From Loripinus fragilis (lineage: Eukaryota > Mollusca > Bivalvia > Lucinida > Lucinidae): a DNA stretch of 64,000 bases. The stretch spans positions 129,726,849-129,790,848 of the forward strand of contig OZ026515.1 in the NCBI GenBank assembly GCA_964019695.1, given 5' to 3'. Positions 62,749-64,000 of the stretch are shown one piece after another; within the stretch, counting starts at the first letter, position 1, and every line of letters begins with the position of its first letter. The notes below the pieces were generated by a model. It saw only the letters and a program-made list of their open reading frames with translations. It was not told where the DNA came from and ran no database searches. The position numbers and the translations under genes were made by a program.

Positions 62749-63063
62749 CTATAAGTCGTCATCAGAAATCAATTCGTCAGACTCGACATCGTCGTCTTTG
62801 TTGAGCTGGCTTCTCAAATGAAGTATTTCATTTCTCTTCATGTCTGCGTAGTGGTAGTACTGCTTGACCAACCCTTCTTCTATCATAATGCGCAATCGTA
62901 GAGGGAATCGCAAAGTCTTGTAGTCGTTGGATCTTGCAGACTGGTAGCGTTTCTTTAGACCATGTAGCCTGGTGTTGAGAAGCAGAATCTGGTCACAAGC
63001 TCGGTTGAATCGTCTCTGAGTTTCGTACAGCTGGACGCCCATCTCAAACTTCTTCATACCCAT
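62749..63063 (-). CDS. 104-aa array protein, copy 39 (consensus)
   Basis: It encodes the consensus protein, with the same nucleotides as copies 9 and 24. It is the last gene in the window. Confidence 0.76.
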   Translation of the reverse strand: MGMKKFEMGVQLYETQRRFNRACDQILLLNTRLHGLKKRYQSARSNDYKTLRFPLRLRIMIEEGLVKQYYHYADMKRNEILHLRSQLNKDDDVESDELISDDDL

Positions 63064-64000
63064 AATGCTGTGTTATTCGTAGTTTGTGAAAGTAGAATGG
63101 AGCAAACCTCTCCATTTCTTGCATTTATACCAATTAAAGCTTGTCTGTGAGACCTTCATGTCAAATGAGTGCAAGCGATAATTAGAGCTTGTGCCAATCA
63201 GTAACGCCCGCATCCATACGCCTGGCCACGTTAATTACAGAGTCGATGCTTGGTTTACTTTCTCAGATGACAGCATTAATCAGCCATGAAACGCCATTGA
63301 CTTTTCTATAGTTTAGAAACAGTCTCTCATTAACCTCTTTATACTGAAGACCCATAAACCTTTTTAGCAAACAGTGAAGACCCAGATAAAATGCCACAAA
63401 ACACAACATAACCGTTTCTTAAAGTAAAAACAATCTTCAAGAATATAAAAACATCATAATTTATAATTCCAACCTTTTATCCCTTAAAAATTATGATGAA
63501 CGATTCCAACCTTATTATAAAAATCTGTGTGGGAAAATCCATAGGTTTACAAAGGGTTAACAAAACTTGAGTTAACCGCTGAAACTGTACTTCAAATGCA
63601 TGTAACTTTTTTTAATTTATGGGCATATTTGGTTAAAATTTGCAGCAAATCGATTTGATAGATTCCCTTTATCATTTGTGTTATGACAGGGCCCGAGGTT
63701 ATATAACATTTTTTTTTGTGCTCAACTCAGCTGAGCATGAAAATTCAACTGCTCGTCAAAACTAAAATACCGACAAATGAAGAAGATTCTTGCTTTTAGT
63801 CTCTCAGATGTTGTATTTATCCTGCTAATAAATGTTAAAATGCCAACAATTGTTGGCATTTTAACATTTATAGGCAGTATAAATTTTATGCTCAGATGAG
63901 TTAAGCATGAAAAAAGTTTTATAATCTCGGTGCCAGTTGTCAGTGGCCTGATAATTGCATTTTTGCTCTGCTAGTGGGCGACAATTACTAACTCATTGCA
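63064..64000. other. Upstream region of copy 39 and a partial spacer with mixed markers
   Basis: The promoter of copy 39 is intact. The spacer beyond it holds the foldback element and stops before the dispersed-repeat segment of the next unit. Near 63.6-63.8 kb it carries first-type markers (GGGCATATTTGG, CTCGTCAAAAC, GAAGAAGATTC) within second-type sequence. There is no other gene. Confidence 0.7.

Larger units (their letters stand above)
1..64000 (-). repeat. Tandem array of a ~1.64-kb gene-bearing unit, 39 gene copies
   Basis: The same sequence recurs every 1,627-1,641 bp, apart from two rearranged units of 1,834 and 1,564 bp. All copies are head to tail, with the gene always on the minus strand. 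The window opens in the region 3' of copy 1 and closes inside the spacer upstream of copy 39, so no array boundary is seen. Unit length varies mainly through a T-run in the spacer and a few small indels. No unrelated insertion, other gene, tRNA or rRNA gene was seen between copies. Confidence 0.98.

Noticed and set aside
1..64000. CRISPR array, bacterial integron or insertion-sequence array
   Set aside because: The period is 1.64 kb, each unit holds a eukaryotic promoter, and no cas gene, integrase or transposase is present.
1..64000. Histone, 5S rRNA or U-snRNA gene repeat
   Set aside because: The protein does not look like any core or linker histone. I found no 5S internal control region and no U1, U2 or U7-like RNA in the unit. 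The resemblance to histone genes is in layout and signals only.
1..64000. Whole array as an assembly artefact
   Set aside because: The units carry distinct private mutations, indels and an ordered higher-order pattern, which a collapsed or looped assembly would not produce. The exact copy number and the 13.1-kb duplication still depend on the reads.

Overview
The whole window is one head-to-tail tandem array. A unit of about 1,640 bp is repeated 39 times without a break, in a single orientation, and neither end of the array is inside the window, so the array is longer than 64 kb. The context is eukaryotic: there are no bacterial-style operons or ribosome binding sites, the DNA is AT-rich, and the spacers hold foldback (inverted-repeat) sequence. 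The spacer contains a dispersed-repeat fragment whose chance translation resembles phrases I remember from predicted proteins of marine invertebrates, especially bivalve molluscs. A bivalve or related invertebrate is my best guess, from memory and not proven here.

Each unit carries one small intronless gene on the minus strand, 315 bp and 104 codons in its consensus form. I do not recognise the protein. It looks like two amphipathic helices with regular heptads (residues 12-43 and 59-87), separated by a single proline at 54, followed by an acidic tail (89-104). Upstream is a textbook compact pol II promoter: a CCAAT box, then TATAAA, an initiator 30-31 nt downstream of it, a 36-37 nt leader and a strong start context. 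About 43 nt after the stop codon is a small hairpin, followed 9 nt later by a purine-rich element like the histone downstream element, and no AATAAA lies within several hundred bases. The ensemble resembles a replication-dependent histone gene repeat, although the protein is not a histone that I can recognise.

Layout: about 0.5-26.9 kb holds a higher-order repeat, an 8-unit block of exactly 13,100 bp present twice at about 99.9% identity, itself built from a 4-unit (about 6.55 kb) pattern. About 29.4-32.6 kb is a mosaic boundary. From there to the end the spacers belong to a second type that differs from the first at more than 20 positions. Within that type, 40.7-50.6 kb and 53.6-60.6 kb are locally homogenised sub-blocks. 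The gene, its promoter and its 3' hairpin stay nearly invariant across both domains: copies 9, 24 and 39 have identical coding sequence although their spacers differ.

The remaining spacer of each unit (about 350 bp after the gene's 3' end and about 900 bp upstream of its start) holds a 247-bp foldback element with a near-perfect palindrome at its centre, an imperfect 20-bp inverted repeat of dispersed-repeat origin, a 22-bp alternating purine-pyrimidine tract and a variable T-run. The two largest rearrangements in the array (a 193-bp tandem duplication and a 76-bp deletion) both break at the palindrome centre. Fifteen copies encode the exact consensus protein. Two copies lose the last 8 residues, one is stopped at codon 86, one has lost its stop codon, one has a 4-residue in-frame deletion, and the rest carry one or two substitutions.
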